64,000 bases of DNA from Sodalis ligni (GTDB taxonomy: Bacteria; Pseudomonadota; Gammaproteobacteria; Enterobacterales; Enterobacteriaceae), in NCBI RefSeq assembly GCF_016865525.2, contig NZ_CP075169.1, positions 4,092,337 to 4,156,336 on the forward strand. Reading direction: 5' to 3'. Positions 1 to 11,331 of this stretch are shown here, piece by piece. The position numbers and the translations under genes were made by a program. The notes beneath the pieces were generated by a model, which was not told the origin of the DNA, did no database searches, and saw only the letters and a program-made list of their open reading frames with translations. The stretch's first letter is position 1. Each line of letters opens with the position of its first letter.

Positions 1-330
1 TCAGGTCACGTTTGAATGGGAAATTTGAATGTGATAGCAGAAAGAGTACATTACATACTTAAATGATATTTATTAATATAAGTAATAATAGCAATTAATT
101 TCATTTTATAAAATGGCGGCCAAATTGTTAGCCTAGCGTGAAAATGCAAAATGACATTGACACCACCCGTGAGGTATTTTATAAGTATCACGGACGTTGT
201 TCGAGGTGTGCTAATAAAAGAATGATTAACATTAACGATTAAGGTATAGCTAAAAAATCGGAACTTAAATATTTCTGCCGTTGAATTTAAAACGGCGTAC
301 TCAAGTCAATTTTTGATTCATCTTTAAACT
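1..330. other. AT-rich non-coding stretch upstream of the glycosyltransferase remnant
   Basis: No convincing gene is seen. The stretch is clearly more AT-rich than the rest of the window, which is common around LPS-biosynthesis loci. It may hold the promoter of the decayed glycosyltransferase that follows, but no single promoter stands out. Confidence 0.5.
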
Positions 331-1252
331 ATGCCACTACAAAATGTAATTCTTAGCATTATTATTGCCGCCCATAACAGCGATGAGTATCTTCAAGACA
401 CACTGCAAAGCCTGCTTGCGGCATTGGGCGCCGACATCGGACGCTGTGAAATCCTCTTGGTCAACGATGCCTCAAGTGATGGCACCGCTTCAATTCTCAG
501 GGCTTTCGCCCAGTCAACGCCGCAAGCACATTATTATGCGGTTGAATTCACCAACCTTGGCAAGGTGCGTAACTTTGCCTTGGCTCACAGCCAGGGTGAA
601 TACGTCACTATGTTTGACAGTGATGACCTCTTGAAAAGCGGCTCTCTTGGGGAGATCCTCACTTTCCTGGCCCAGAAAAGCCCAGCTTGCTATTGACCAA
701 GCTACAGGAGGTGCGTGATCTCGATACCGCCGATAAAACCTGGAAGGGTTGAAAATCAAGACCCTGCTCGCGGATGAAGCGATAACGCGTTTCCTGATTC
801 ACAAAGATTTCCAGGCGCACTTGATTGGACAATTCATCCATCGGGACCTGCTGTTGTCATCCCTATGCCGGATTTTACCTGCTATGAAGATTTTATATCT
901 TTCCGGAAATTCTGACCAAGGCCACAACCATCGTGTTTTCATCTGAGAGCCATTATCTTTATATAAAACGCTCTGACAGCCTGTCGAACTCCCCATCGGA
1001 AAAAAATGCATAATCTCTTCGTATGCACGGAAAAAATGGATGCGCTTTTTGGCAAAAAGTTTCATGATTTAGTCTTGTGTCATTGGCTGGATATTCAGCT
1101 GAAAAGAAAAAAATGGATTACGGATAGAGAGCAATTAAATACGCTGCAGGAGAAAGTGCAGGAGACGCGCCGCATCCGTTTTTTTATAAACCCGTCGGTG
1201 CGATTCAGTTATAAAAAAAAGGCAGCAGTATCGCTTTATAGGGACAAAATAG
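331..1252 (+). pseudogene. Family 2 glycosyltransferase remnant (LPS core/O-antigen locus)
   Basis: The first 120 codons encode a clear GT-A (family 2) N-terminus: a hydrophobic strand followed by IIAAHNSDEYL, then the nucleotide-binding VNDASSDGT and the metal-binding FDSDD (DxD-type) motif. The frame then breaks near 682, and related protein continues in other frames with further breaks near 748, 858, 897 and 1005. Pieces such as PDFTCYEDF and FPEILTKATTIVFSSES read as one protein once frames are joined. The end is uncertain: after an A8 tract at 1213-1220 one frame stops at 1252. With at least five indels this is a dead gene. The family would transfer a sugar onto the LPS core at the inner face of the membrane; the acceptor cannot be told. 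Confidence 0.85.
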
Positions 1253-2495
1253 GACAAGGGTTGTATTTAGCCAGTTTTTTATTGGCTATTTTATCGGTTG
1301 TATTTACCTTGATTTCAACGAGTATACAGCGGGAATTATTCTATTTCTCTGGTTACGCTGCCCTGTTAGGGCTGTTCGCCGAGCGAAAAAACCTCAAATG
1401 GCCCAAAAAGGATCTTTCGTATGCCATCATGTTAATTGGCGTGGTCAAAATTATCTGGACACTGATCCTGTATCGCCATGAACACACCTACGCCTTGGGA
1501 TTTATACAGCTGAATTCGGGTAAGAAACTCATTTTCGGCGGCGCGCTGATTTTTTATATCACCCAGTTTTCCCACTATCTGGCAAGTTTCAATTACCGTA
1601 AATACCTGTTGTCCGGATTTGCGTTAGCCTTTGTGCTGGCTACCGGTTATGGTCTTTATCAGATTCATCACGGTATGGACCGCATTGCCCTAAGCACCAA
1701 TCGCGCAACCATTGCGGCCTATATTTACTCTGCATTGTCTATTCTTCTTATTTATCTGCTTCTGATATTCAAGAAAACCGTCAATCACCATATGACATTA
1801 ATGGCGGTGATCACCATCTCCTTCCTGGTTATCATCATGATGGGCACCCGCGCCGCAATACTTGCGCACCTGTTAATGATTTCGCTGATGATGTTGTTCC
1901 ATTTCCGCAAGATTTACCTCAAACCCCTGCTGATCGTCATGGTGCTGCTGGGGTTTGGCGTGGGTATGTCTTATGGCAAATACATCAAGCCGAAGATTGA
2001 ACAAACCGACAGTGAAATAGCGCTTTACCAAAACGGTAACGACCAATCATCACTGGGCTCCAGGTTCTCGTTATGGTATGTCGGCCTGAATATATTCTCT
2101 CAGCATCCTTTTGGCAATACCGTTGAGGGGCGCCACATGCAAGCCGCGGAGATCATCGTCCACGATCCGGGTAACAGAACCGCGATGGAATATATCGACA
2201 CGCACCTGCACAATGAACTGCTTGAAGCCGCCTCGCTGCAAGGTATTGTCGGCCTGCTGACCGTGGTGCTTTTTATGTTTATATCATCAGTCAGTCGCTG
2301 GTGGGAAAGAATACGCCAATGCTGCTGATTGGCTGCTGCATAATCGTTTACGGTCTGTCGGATGTCTTGTTAGTCAGCTCAGAATCGATACTGTTTTTCA
2401 TGGTATGCATTGCCCTATTTACAAAAATGCCGCCGGTGAAAGCAAGCGCGGCACCCAACCCCGTCAGCAGCAGATTGATTCGGCACGCCAACTGA
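1228..2495 (+). pseudogene. waaL: O-antigen ligase (WaaL/RfaL family), frameshifted
   Basis: The product is a polytopic membrane protein with about ten hydrophobic segments and the Wzy_C-type signature MGTRAA followed by HLHNELLEAASLQG in the large periplasmic loop. WaaL joins undecaprenyl-linked O-antigen to lipid A-core in the periplasm. The frame open from 1006 ends early at 2328, and the last membrane helices (GKNTPMLLIGCC onward) continue to 2495 in another frame, so a single-base indel lies near 2265-2285. The 5' end is unclear: the open frame runs back into the tail of the preceding glycosyltransferase without an ATG, so the original start was lost or is non-ATG near 1228-1262. Downstream is the opposite-strand yfaY. 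Loss of the C-terminal helices should inactivate it. Confidence 0.8.
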
Positions 2496-2532
2496 CGGGG
2501 TTATAGCATCTATAATTGAATACAGAAAAAAA

Positions 2533-3801
2533 TTACGCCAGGGTATCGGTCGTTCGTATCCAGCCGTGATCGGCGTAGACCGGCCAGCCATTGAGCCAGC
2601 GGCGCAGCATGTTCAGCGCCATCAGCGAGACCACTTCCTGCCGGGTTTTGAGACCGTGCCGCTGTATATTGATGGTAAAAGTGACCGTTTGGGCATAACT
2701 GCGATCGGGAGTGTGCAGCGCCAGGCTAAGCCGTTCCTGTTCCAGGTTACCTACCGCCAGCGCCAGCTGCGCGCCATGTCGGGCGGCCAGGTCTTGCGCC
2801 TGCCGGGCCAGTTTTTGCAAAGGAGAAGCTTCTTCTGCGGAAGATTGCCGCGCCCCGGCCGGATTCCTATCCGCACTCTTATCGGCGCTATCGGCGCCCA
2901 GGGAGGACAGCCATTCACCGCTGACCACCGGCATGCCGGCGCTTTGGCACTGCCAGGTCAATAAGCCGGCGGTGAAATGTTCGCCGATGGCCAGAGTCAG
3001 TCCGAGCTGGCGCAGCCGTCCGGCCAACTGGGTGGGTAAATCGTCGGTGCCTTCGTATATCGCGCTTTCACCGGCCACCGCCCTGACCTGTTGCCAGGCC
3101 AGCTCCATTGCTTCCCGCTCGTGGGCCGGGCCGGTGAGTTTCAGTTCGATGATCGGCATGGAGGAACGGTAGCCCAGAACCACCTCTTCAGGTAGCGGCA
3201 TGCCGTCGAGCTGGCTGGCCAGCTCGCTTTCCGCGCGCCCGAAAGTGGTTAGCCGCAGGCACAGCGGCGGATCGGGCAGGTCGAAACGCTCACGCAGCCG
3301 CGGCACAATCTCTTGCGCCACCATCACTTTGAATTCAGACGGCACGCCGGGGGTGAAAAACATCAGGCAGCGATTCAGCTGCAACGCAAACCCGCATGCG
3401 GTGCCCACCGGGTTGTCGATCATCTCCGCATTGGCGGGGATCAGCGCCTGCTTGCGGTTGCTGGGGGCCATGACCCGTCCCCGTTCGGCAAAATAGGCTT
3501 CTATTTTCGCCAGCCATTCGGGATGCTCCACCAGTTCTTCCCCGGCCGCCGTGGAGGCGGCCAGCGCGCTCAGATCGTCGCTGGTGGGACCCAGGCCGCC
3601 GTTGACAATGAGAATATCCGCCCGCAGGCTGCGTTCGGTCAAGGCCGCCACCAGTGCGGACAGATTGTCGCCCACGGTCATGCGTGCACTCATCGGCAGG
3701 CCCTGTTCAAACAGATAATTCGCCAGCCACGCCGCATTGGTATCGACAATCTGTCCATGCAGAACTTCATCGCCGGTGCACAGCATTTCTACCCTAAGCA
3801 T
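2533..3801 (-). CDS. yfaY: CinA-like protein YfaY
   Basis: Two-part CinA-family protein. The N-terminal MoCF-like/COG1058 domain opens with MLCTGDEVLHGQIVDTNA and carries NGGLGPTSDDLSA and the FTPGVPSEFK segment; the C-terminal part is a weak, degenerate CinA domain. E. coli YfaY is 400 residues and this one is 422, the difference being an insertion around residue 320 rich in Ala, Ser, Asp and Lys. CinA proteins are linked to NAD-cycle pyrophosphatase or NMN deamidase activity, but YfaY itself is not firmly characterised. The start at 3801 is chosen because AGGAGA lies just upstream and the protein then matches the family N-terminus; a longer frame to 3858 adds an unlikely leader. It lies 64 bp downstream of menE on the same strand. 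Confidence 0.88.
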   Translation of the reverse strand: MLRVEMLCTGDEVLHGQIVDTNAAWLANYLFEQGLPMSARMTVGDNLSALVAALTERSLRADILIVNGGLGPTSDDLSALAASTAAGEELVEHPEWLAKIEAYFAERGRVMAPSNRKQALIPANAEMIDNPVGTACGFALQLNRCLMFFTPGVPSEFKVMVAQEIVPRLRERFDLPDPPLCLRLTTFGRAESELASQLDGMPLPEEVVLGYRSSMPIIELKLTGPAHEREAMELAWQQVRAVAGESAIYEGTDDLPTQLAGRLRQLGLTLAIGEHFTAGLLTWQCQSAGMPVVSGEWLSSLGADSADKSADRNPAGARQSSAEEASPLQKLARQAQDLAARHGAQLALAVGNLEQERLSLALHTPDRSYAQTVTFTINIQRHGLKTRQEVVSLMALNMLRRWLNGWPVYADHGWIRTTDTLA

Positions 3802-3865
3802 TATCTTCTCCTGTAAACCCCATACCGTCACTTTAGAAAGCCGGACCGATAAACACAACCTTTCT

Positions 3866-5245
3866 TTAGGGATTTATGGTGAATTGCGCCGCGACCCAAT
3901 CCATGATACTGCGGCGGGAAATTTTAATGCCGCCGCCGCCAAGGGTGTCAGGCAGCGTAAAATAAGCCGCCGGTCGCTGCCAGGGCGCCAGTTGCGGATC
4001 CAGCCAGGCGCGCAATTGTTCAAAGGGCGTATCTCCTTCCACCACCGCCACCGGGCGCTGGCCGAATTCCTCGTCCGCCACCGGCACCACAAAGGCCTGG
4101 CGCACGCCGGGATGAATAGCCAGTACGCGTTCAATGTCCTCCGGCTGGATACCCTCGCCGCCGCAGATAAATAAATTGTCCAGCCGGCCGGAAATATGCA
4201 GCTCGCCGTCCACAAACCTGCCCCGATCCCGCGTATGGAACCAGCCGTCGCTGTCGGTAAAGGGAATCAGCCGTCCCTGCTGCCAGTAACCCGACGCTAT
4301 GCTGCCGCCGCGCAGCCACACTTCGTCATCCACCAGCCGCAGCTCCCGTCCCGTCAGAGGCATGCCTACACCCGGCGAGGCGTCGGCGCGTTTGGCGCAG
4401 ACCGTCGAGGCGAACTCGGTGAGGCCGTAGCCGCACCAGCAGCGGATCCCCAACGCTTCGGCCTGCCGGGTAAGGTCCGGCGGGATCATCGCTCCGCCCA
4501 GTAAGACGTCTTGCAGGCTGAGGCCGGCCATGTCGCCCTTTAACAGGCGCCACAGCTGGGTAGGTACCAGAGAGGCGTGACTGCAGCCCGCCAGCGCCTG
4601 CTCCAAAGGCATATCGTCCGCCACTACCAGCGTGGCGCCGGCCGCCAGGGCGCGCCAGACGATACCCTGGCCGGAAACATGGCACAGGGGCAGCGAGAGC
4701 AGCCAGCTGTGGCGATGCTGAAAATTCATCAATGACAGGACACCCTCCGCGCTGGCCAGATGGGCGGCGAAGGTGTGGGCCGCCGCTTTCGGCAGGCCGC
4801 TGGAGCCGGATGTGAGGGTCAGCGTGGCCAGGCGATTGATCTGCCAGGGGATCCTGGCGGGGGAGCCCACGGACGACGGGCTTATGGCCAGAGGAGTGAT
4901 ACCGTCCGGCCAGGAAAAATGCGCCCCGCACCAGCCAAAATCAATGTTCAGGCCGGGCAGCAGCCGGGCCAGCAGATCCGGCGGCAGCTGGGGGCTGAGG
5001 GGAATGACCCGGGCGCCGCACTGCAGAACGGCCAGATAAGCCAGCACCAGCTCCAGCCGGTTTTTTCCCCGCAGGGCCACGCCGCAGCCGGCCGTGACGC
5101 CGGCCTGCTGCCAGGCGGCGGCCAGTTCATTGATCCGTTGCGCCAGTACGCGCCAGCTCCATTGAGCGGCAGGGGTACGCAAAGCGATGCTGTGCGGAGT
5201 ATGGTGCGCCCAGTAATGCCAAGGCCAGTTATCAAAGCTTGTCAT
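3866..5245 (-). CDS. menE: 2-succinylbenzoate-CoA ligase
   Basis: ANL-superfamily ligase that adenylates o-succinylbenzoate and transfers it to CoA in menaquinone synthesis. The phosphate-binding motif TLTSGSSGLPKAA, the aromatic/GYGLTE motif and the C-terminal catalytic lysine region GGIKISRR are present, and the frame is intact at about 459 residues, the usual length. Two in-frame ATGs occur (5257 and 5245); the second gives the family N-terminus beginning MTSFDNWPW. It is the last men gene, downstream of menC. Because menC, menH and menD are frameshifted, this enzyme probably has no substrate now, although its own active-site motifs survive. It may simply not yet have gathered a mutation. 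Confidence 0.93.
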   Translation of the reverse strand: MTSFDNWPWHYWAHHTPHSIALRTPAAQWSWRVLAQRINELAAAWQQAGVTAGCGVALRGKNRLELVLAYLAVLQCGARVIPLSPQLPPDLLARLLPGLNIDFGWCGAHFSWPDGITPLAISPSSVGSPARIPWQINRLATLTLTSGSSGLPKAAAHTFAAHLASAEGVLSLMNFQHRHSWLLSLPLCHVSGQGIVWRALAAGATLVVADDMPLEQALAGCSHASLVPTQLWRLLKGDMAGLSLQDVLLGGAMIPPDLTRQAEALGIRCWCGYGLTEFASTVCAKRADASPGVGMPLTGRELRLVDDEVWLRGGSIASGYWQQGRLIPFTDSDGWFHTRDRGRFVDGELHISGRLDNLFICGGEGIQPEDIERVLAIHPGVRQAFVVPVADEEFGQRPVAVVEGDTPFEQLRAWLDPQLAPWQRPAAYFTLPDTLGGGGIKISRRSIMDWVAAQFTINP

Positions 5246-5283
5246 GGTGTTATTCATCTTGATTCATGAAGAAAACCGCTCCC

Positions 5284-6285
5284 TCAGGATGCGCGGGCGA
5301 TAGTGTGCAATTGCGCGGGGGACCGCAACGGCAGCAGGCTGCCGGGCCAGCGGCGCAGCAGTTGCGCTCCCAGCAGCGACAGCGTATCAAGCCCAGGGGG
5401 GACGCCGGGAGTCAGAACTTGCGACAGACGGGCCAACTGGGTCAGGCCCAGGCTTGATTCAATGGAAGAACTTATCACCGCCGTTAAACCCGCCTGCCGG
5501 GCCTGGTGGATTAAACGTTCGCATCGCCGCAGGCTGCCTGTGAGAGTGGGTTTGATGATAACCGCCGCCACGCCCGGCTGCGGCCGCAAAGAAAATCCCT
5601 TCGCGCACCGTCTCGTCCCAAGCGATAGGGATGCCGCTGTCGCGGGCAAACGCCAGAGATGCGGCGGGAGTGGCACAGGGCTCCTCGATGAAATCAATCC
5701 GCCCCCGTAAAGACGGGTCTAATCCTGCGGCAAAGGCGGCGGCGGCGGCGGCGGTCCAGCTGCGGTTGGCATCCAGGCGTAAATGCAGCCCGGGCAGCGC
5801 CGCCAGCATGCCGTTCACCTGGCGGCTCTCTGCACCGCCGTCCGTCAGGCCCACCTTGACCTTGGCCAGCCGGCTGTCCGGCAAAGCGGTCAAACGGCGG
5901 ATGAATTCATCGCTGTCGCCGCTGCATAAAGGCACCGCAATAGAGGGAGCCTGCGGGGGAAGGCAGTCTTCCAGCTCCGCCAGGGCACAGCTGAGGCCGA
6001 ATGCCACCGAGGGCGCAATGCGCTGCGCGATGTCTTCGCCGCCTGAGAGATCCGCCAGGATGGAGGCGCCGGCAACCCAGCGCCGCATCAGCAATAGCGC
6101 CGCCTCGGCGGCCTGAGGGAGGGTCTCCCGGCTAAAGCCGGGCAGCGGCGCTATCTCTCCGTCGCCGGTGCGGTGATCCTCCTCAAGGCGCACCACCAGA
6201 CCGTTGCGCTGTCGCTGATGCTGTCCGCGCAGCACCACGCCGGCATGCAGCGGCAGGCTATAAGCCAGCAGCGTCCCGCGGCGCA

Positions 6286-6289
<4 letters not shown>
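5284..6289 (-). pseudogene. menC: o-succinylbenzoate synthase, one frameshift
   Basis: Enolase-superfamily enzyme that dehydrates SHCHC to o-succinylbenzoate. The N-terminal two thirds read well: the AKVKVG lysine motif, LDANRSW, DFIEEP and AWDETVREG are all visible. The frame then shifts near 5595-5605, and the C-terminal barrel continues in another frame as IIKPTLTGS and [11 protein letters not shown] to a stop at 5284. The KPTL lysine and the SSSIES phosphate/carboxylate segment are required, so a protein stopping in the shifted frame (276 residues with a nonsense tail) should be inactive. The start overlaps the menB stop codon, as in E. coli. A one-base sequencing error cannot be excluded from the sequence alone. 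Confidence 0.88.
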
Positions 6290-7143
<854 letters not shown>

Positions 7144-7154
7144 AAAGCGTTCCT

Positions 7155-7924
7155 TTAGTATAACGGGGCAAGCAGGGATAAAAGTTCTGCGGCAAAAGCC
7201 GCCGGCTCGGCCCGGTGGGCATTATGACCCGCACCGGGCACCAGGGAACAGGGCAGGCCGCCCTGCCGTGCCAGCGTGGAAAATTTGGCGTCCCGTTCGC
7301 CGCACAGATAGCCGAAGGGCAAACTCAGGGTCTGGAGCGACGGCATTAAATCGGGCTGGCGCGCCAGCGAAGTGGCGTCCAGCATGGCCGCGATGGCGGT
7401 TCCTGGTTATGGCGGCGCAGCGCCACCAGTTCCCGGCGCTGCGCGTCGGATAAATCGGCGAATACCGGTTGTCGATACCAGTCGTCCAATACCTGCCCCA
7501 GGGGCTGCTGGGCAAAACGCTGCGCCCAGGCGCGATCGTGTCGCAGACGGTCTGCCCGGGCTTCCGGGCTGGCCAATCCCGGATGCGCCCCTTCCACAAA
7601 CACTCCGCGCAACCCCGCCGGACGATCCCGGCAGGCATGGTAAAGGGCGATACGGCCGCCAAGAGAGTAGCCGATAAGAATATAGCGTTCGATGTCCAGG
7701 GAAGCCAGCGTCTGCGCCAGCCCCTGCGTGACCTCGGCGAAACCTTCCGGCGACATGGAACAGGACGCGCCATGGCCCGGTAAATCCGGCGCCGCCATCG
7801 GCCAGCCATCAAAATAGGGTAACACCGGCGCCCAATCATCGCCACTGCCCAGCAGACCGTGCAGCCAAACCAACCAGGGCCGCCCGGCCTCACCGGGCCG
7901 CAGGCGATTCACGGCCCACTTCAT
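7155..7924 (-). pseudogene. menH: SHCHC synthase (alpha/beta hydrolase), one frameshift
   Basis: The N-terminal 170 residues form an alpha/beta hydrolase with WLHGLLGSGDDW and the nucleophile elbow GYSLGG, typical of MenH, which removes pyruvate from SEPHCHC. After RRHNQEP, near 7396-7406, the frame shifts. The rest, including AAMLDATSLARQPDL, YLCGERDAKF and the catalytic histidine in PGAGHNAH, is in another frame down to 7155. Catalytic Asp and His therefore lie beyond the break, so the translated protein would be dead. The start overlaps the menD stop by four bases. The segment is otherwise full length (E. coli MenH has 252 residues). Confidence 0.88.
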
Positions 7925-9625
7925 ACCGCCGCCATCCCGGCCACCAGGCTCCGGAACCGGTCGGCTCCCTCATGGGGCGGCACCGCCAGTTCAATCAGCG
8001 TGGCGGCGCTCCCGGCCGGCTGCCGCCAGGCATCGGCCAGGCAGCTTTGCAGCGTGGAGAAATCCGGCGGGCTGGCATAATTCAGGCCGAACAATGCCGC
8101 GGCGTGGCGGAACTCCACCTGCTGCGGCATAACGTAATAATGTTCCCGTACCGCTTCATGGGTCGGCAATAGGGAGAATATCTGGCCACCGTTATTGTTG
8201 ACCACCAGGATGACCGCCGGCGCGGTGGTGTGGCGAAACAGCGCCAGGGCATTCAGATCGTAAAGCGCCGATAAATCCCCCACCACGGCCAGCAGCGGCC
8301 CGTCGCCGCCCCGCAATACGCCGGCGGCGGTGGAGAGCAAACCGTCGATACCGCTGGCGCCGCGGTTGCCGAATACCGGATAGCACGCAGGCAATTGCCC
8401 CAGGGCGTCCACCAGCCGAACCGCCAGGCTGTTGCCGATGAACAGCCGGCCGCCGGCGGGCAGCAGCTCCGCCAGACGGTGCGCCAGCTGAATTTCCCCA
8501 GGGCTTCGGTCATCGCCGCCCGGATATGGCGGTGCGCCCGGCGGCTTAACGCTTCCAGCGGCGCGGCCCAGTTCTTGTTGTCCCGTGAGGACGGGGCCGG
8601 GAAGGATGGCAGTCGAGCCAGGCGCCGACGGGTGTATGAAAACGCCGGCCGCGGTGATGCGCCGGATCCAGACGGCCCGGCAGCGGATCCACCAGCCAAT
8701 ACTCCCGCGGCCGGCACTGAGCCTGCCACTGCAGCAGGCGCTTGCCGGTCAGGCTGCCGCCGAACTGAATCACCAGTTCCGCCTGTTGCAGGCACTCTCC
8801 GGCGGCCGGGTCGGCCAGCCACAAATCGGCAAACGGCAGCGGCTGCCCGGTTTGGGACAGGACATCGCCAATCAGCGGCCAGCCCAGCTCAGCGGCCCAG
8901 GTCGCCAGACGCCCCCCCTCCTCCGCCGGTATACGCCCGGCGACAATGACCCCTTTGCGCCGGCGCCAGCCTTCCCAGTCATCCTCAGGCGAGGTCTGGG
9001 CCTGCGCCGGGAGCGGCACCGACAGCCAGGGCCGGTCATCCTGCCACCACTCCCCCAGCGCCGACGACCAGGGATCCTCATCGTTCTCTTCGGGCCCGTA
9101 CAGAGGTTCGGCAAACGGACAGTTGACATGGACCGTTTCACGGGCAGACAAGGCCTGATCGAGGGTGGATGCCAGCCAGCCCGCCGGAATATCCGGCGTC
9201 GGACGGGGCAGGTTTACCGACCGGCCGGCAAATCCGGCAAACAAGCCGGGTTGGCGGATGGCCTGGTTTGCGCCGCAATCAATCAGTTCCGGCGGCCGAT
9301 CGGCGGTGAGCATAATCAGCCGTTCGCCGGTGAGGCTGGCTTCGATCAGCGCCGGGTAGAGATTGGCCGCCGCGGTGCCGGAAGTGACGATAACCGCCAC
9401 CGGCTGGCCCGTGGACTTGGCCAGTCCCAAAGCCAGATGTCCCAATCCGCGCTCATCGAAATGAGTGTGGCGGACAAGCCGCGGATGCCCGGCGGCGGCA
9501 AGGGTCAGCGGGGTTGAACGGGAACCGGGCGCAATGCAGATATGCCGCACGCCGTGGCGGGTCAGGGTTTCCAGCACTACTCTGGCCCCGCGCCGGGTTA
9601 ATTTGGTGGATGACGCTGCGGGCAT
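7921..9625 (-). pseudogene. menD: SEPHCHC synthase (ThDP enzyme), two frameshifts
   Basis: Thiamine-diphosphate enzyme that commits isochorismate to menaquinone. The N-terminal domain reads well, with [14 protein letters not shown] and [17 protein letters not shown]. The frame fails near 8575-8605 (after GAWLDCHPS) and again near 8495, after which the ThDP-binding C-terminal domain continues in a third frame with [22 protein letters not shown] and NNNGGQIFS. All parts of the roughly 556-residue enzyme are recognisable, but they need two corrections to join. The cofactor-binding half cannot be made from the normal start. It overlaps menH and follows menF after a 148-bp gap. Confidence 0.9.
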
Positions 9626-9763
9626 CGCGGTTTTTTGTCAGGAAAGAAAAACGACCCAAAGGAAGGAAAAAACCGTCCCGCCGAGGTGGTCAGGACATAA
9701 GGGGGACAGGATTGGTATTCCCGGCCTCCCGGCAAGCCGCCATTATAAGCACGTACCGCCGGC

Positions 9764-9802
9764 GGGGGGGTAGTTAAAAAAAACACACAAACCCCCCCCC
9801 CC
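9764..9802. repeat. Paired homopolymer tracts (G7, A8, C11) at the 3' end of menF
   Basis: On the plus strand a run of seven G (9764-9770), eight A (9776-9783) and eleven C (9792-9802) lie within 39 bp. G7 and C7 could pair around a T-rich loop in the menF transcript, so the block might act as a terminator. Long mononucleotide runs slip easily. The C11 run lies inside the menF reading frame, close to its end. Confidence 0.6.
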
Positions 9803-11150
9803 GCGGGTGCAGGGGCCGCGGCGGAGAGCGGGGTGCCCTGCCCGCGGCTTTATTTTCAATTTCCCGCCACTCTTGATCCGCATCGGATCCTTCCACGATA
9901 CCGGCGCCGGCATAGAGCATGACGGATTGGTTCTCCACCTGAGCGCAGCGCAGGGAGACGCAGAACTCCGATTGCGCCAGGGAAAGATAGCCCGCCGATC
10001 CCGCGTACCACTCCCGCCCGAACGGCTCATGGCGGGCAATAAAGCGCCGGGCGGCGTCACGGGGCAGCCCGGCCACCGCGGCGGTGGGCTGCAGCATGGA
10101 CAGGCAGCGGACATCGTCCCGGCAGTTGAGCTGCGCCATAATGGTCCGCCGCAGGTGCTGCACGGTGCGCAGGCTGATGATCTCCGGCGGCGTGACGTCA
10201 AGGGAAAGAGCGGCCGGATGCAGCCGTTGGCAGATATCATCCACCACCAGCAGATTTTCCCGTTGATTTTTATCGTCGTTCATCAGCCAGTCCGCCAATT
10301 CGGCGGCGGATGACGAAGGCCCGCCGGCGGCGACGGTGCCCGCCAGCGCTTCGGTATCAAGCCGGTTTTCCCGCCGGCGGTAGAGCCGCTCCGGGCTTGA
10401 CCCCAAGAACGCCCGCCCGGGAGACCAGCACAGCATGTAGTGATAGCAGTGATGGTTAACCGCCTTGCTGGCGGCCATCAGGGCGGCGGAGCGAAGCTTG
10501 CCGCTCAGCACCAGACGGGTGCGGCGCGCCAGCACCACTTTGGCGAATTGCTGTTCCCGCAGAGCCGTCAGCGCCCGGGCGATCATCTGCCGCCACTGGG
10601 GACGTTCAGGCTGATGAGCGGCGCTGATTTCACCGGCGGCAAAGGGGTCCAGTGGCCCGGCGCCAGGCAATCGGGCCAATTGGGCCAATTGGGCGGCACA
10701 CAGCCGGGCATCCTCCAGCAGGGAGCCGTCGCTGGCCAGATTGAGGATTAACTGATGGGATTGCCGCTCGCGCTGCCAGGTAATCCGGGGCAAAAACAGA
10801 TAGCTCTCCGGTTCGCCTTCTCCATGACCGAAGGCGTTCAGGCCCCAAAGGCGCAGCGTATCGCGGGCCGGATGGGCGGCTAAAAAGGCCTGTGCCGGCG
10901 CCAGGCGGTTGAATATCTTCACGCCGCCGCACGCCGCCGCCTCCAGCTCGCCGTCGCGATGCTGCCAATAGCATTGGGGATAAAGGGGCACGGCGTTCAG
11001 CCAGTCCAGCATGGGCACGTGCACGCCGGGCGTCCAGGGCAGGCTGATGGAATAGACCCCCGGTACGTCGGGTATGGTCCCCGCATCCATATGCTGTTGA
11101 AGAGCTGATTGAAGTAACGGCAGCATAAGCACCCGCATAATTATTCCCAT
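9774..11150 (-). CDS. menF: Menaquinone-specific isochorismate synthase
   Basis: Chorismate-utilising enzyme that makes isochorismate for menaquinone. The body is intact and includes KVVLARR, FLGSSPERLYRR, TEALAGTVAAGG, DDKNQRENLLVV, QPTAAVAGLPRD and the terminal YAGAGIVEGSD/EIENKAAG motifs. E. coli MenF is 431 residues. Here the frame runs to 458, because after ENKAAG it passes through low-complexity sequence and a C11 tract instead of the usual short end, so the last 20 or so residues are probably not native. A start at 11150 has GAGGGATA before it; the ATG at 11138 with GGGA is an alternative. It is the first gene of the men cluster. Confidence 0.85.
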   Translation of the reverse strand: MGIIMRVLMLPLLQSALQQHMDAGTIPDVPGVYSISLPWTPGVHVPMLDWLNAVPLYPQCYWQHRDGELEAAACGGVKIFNRLAPAQAFLAAHPARDTLRLWGLNAFGHGEGEPESYLFLPRITWQRERQSHQLILNLASDGSLLEDARLCAAQLAQLARLPGAGPLDPFAAGEISAAHQPERPQWRQMIARALTALREQQFAKVVLARRTRLVLSGKLRSAALMAASKAVNHHCYHYMLCWSPGRAFLGSSPERLYRRRENRLDTEALAGTVAAGGPSSSAAELADWLMNDDKNQRENLLVVDDICQRLHPAALSLDVTPPEIISLRTVQHLRRTIMAQLNCRDDVRCLSMLQPTAAVAGLPRDAARRFIARHEPFGREWYAGSAGYLSLAQSEFCVSLRCAQVENQSVMLYAGAGIVEGSDADQEWREIENKAAGRAPRSPPRPLHPRGGGFVCFF

Positions 11151-11300
11151 TATCCCTCACGTTGCAGCCGTGCCGGCGGCAACCCGAAAGCTATTGGGTA
11201 TATTAGCTAATTATATGAGTATGGATTATACGGTCGGTCATGCCAAAAACGAAAGGAATGCTGGTAGATATGCATCGATTAGCAGGTATTTACATGAAGG

Positions 11301-11323
11301 CGGCTGGCTCTTTCAGCCAGCCG
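11301..11323 (-). terminator. Stem-loop just after elaB
   Basis: A perfect 9-bp inverted repeat (CGGCTGGCT / AGCCAGCCG) with a 5-base loop lies 9 bp beyond the ancestral elaB stop codon. There is no strong T-run after it, so it may protect the mRNA end or end transcription weakly. It separates elaB from the menF promoter region. Confidence 0.55.
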
Positions 11324-11331
11324 GCGGAACG

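Noticed and set aside
1006..2328. A single 440-residue open frame taken as one intact protein
   Set aside because: Its first 70 residues belong to the tail of the glycosyltransferase and its end is out of frame relative to WaaL, so it is an accidental join of two decayed genes.
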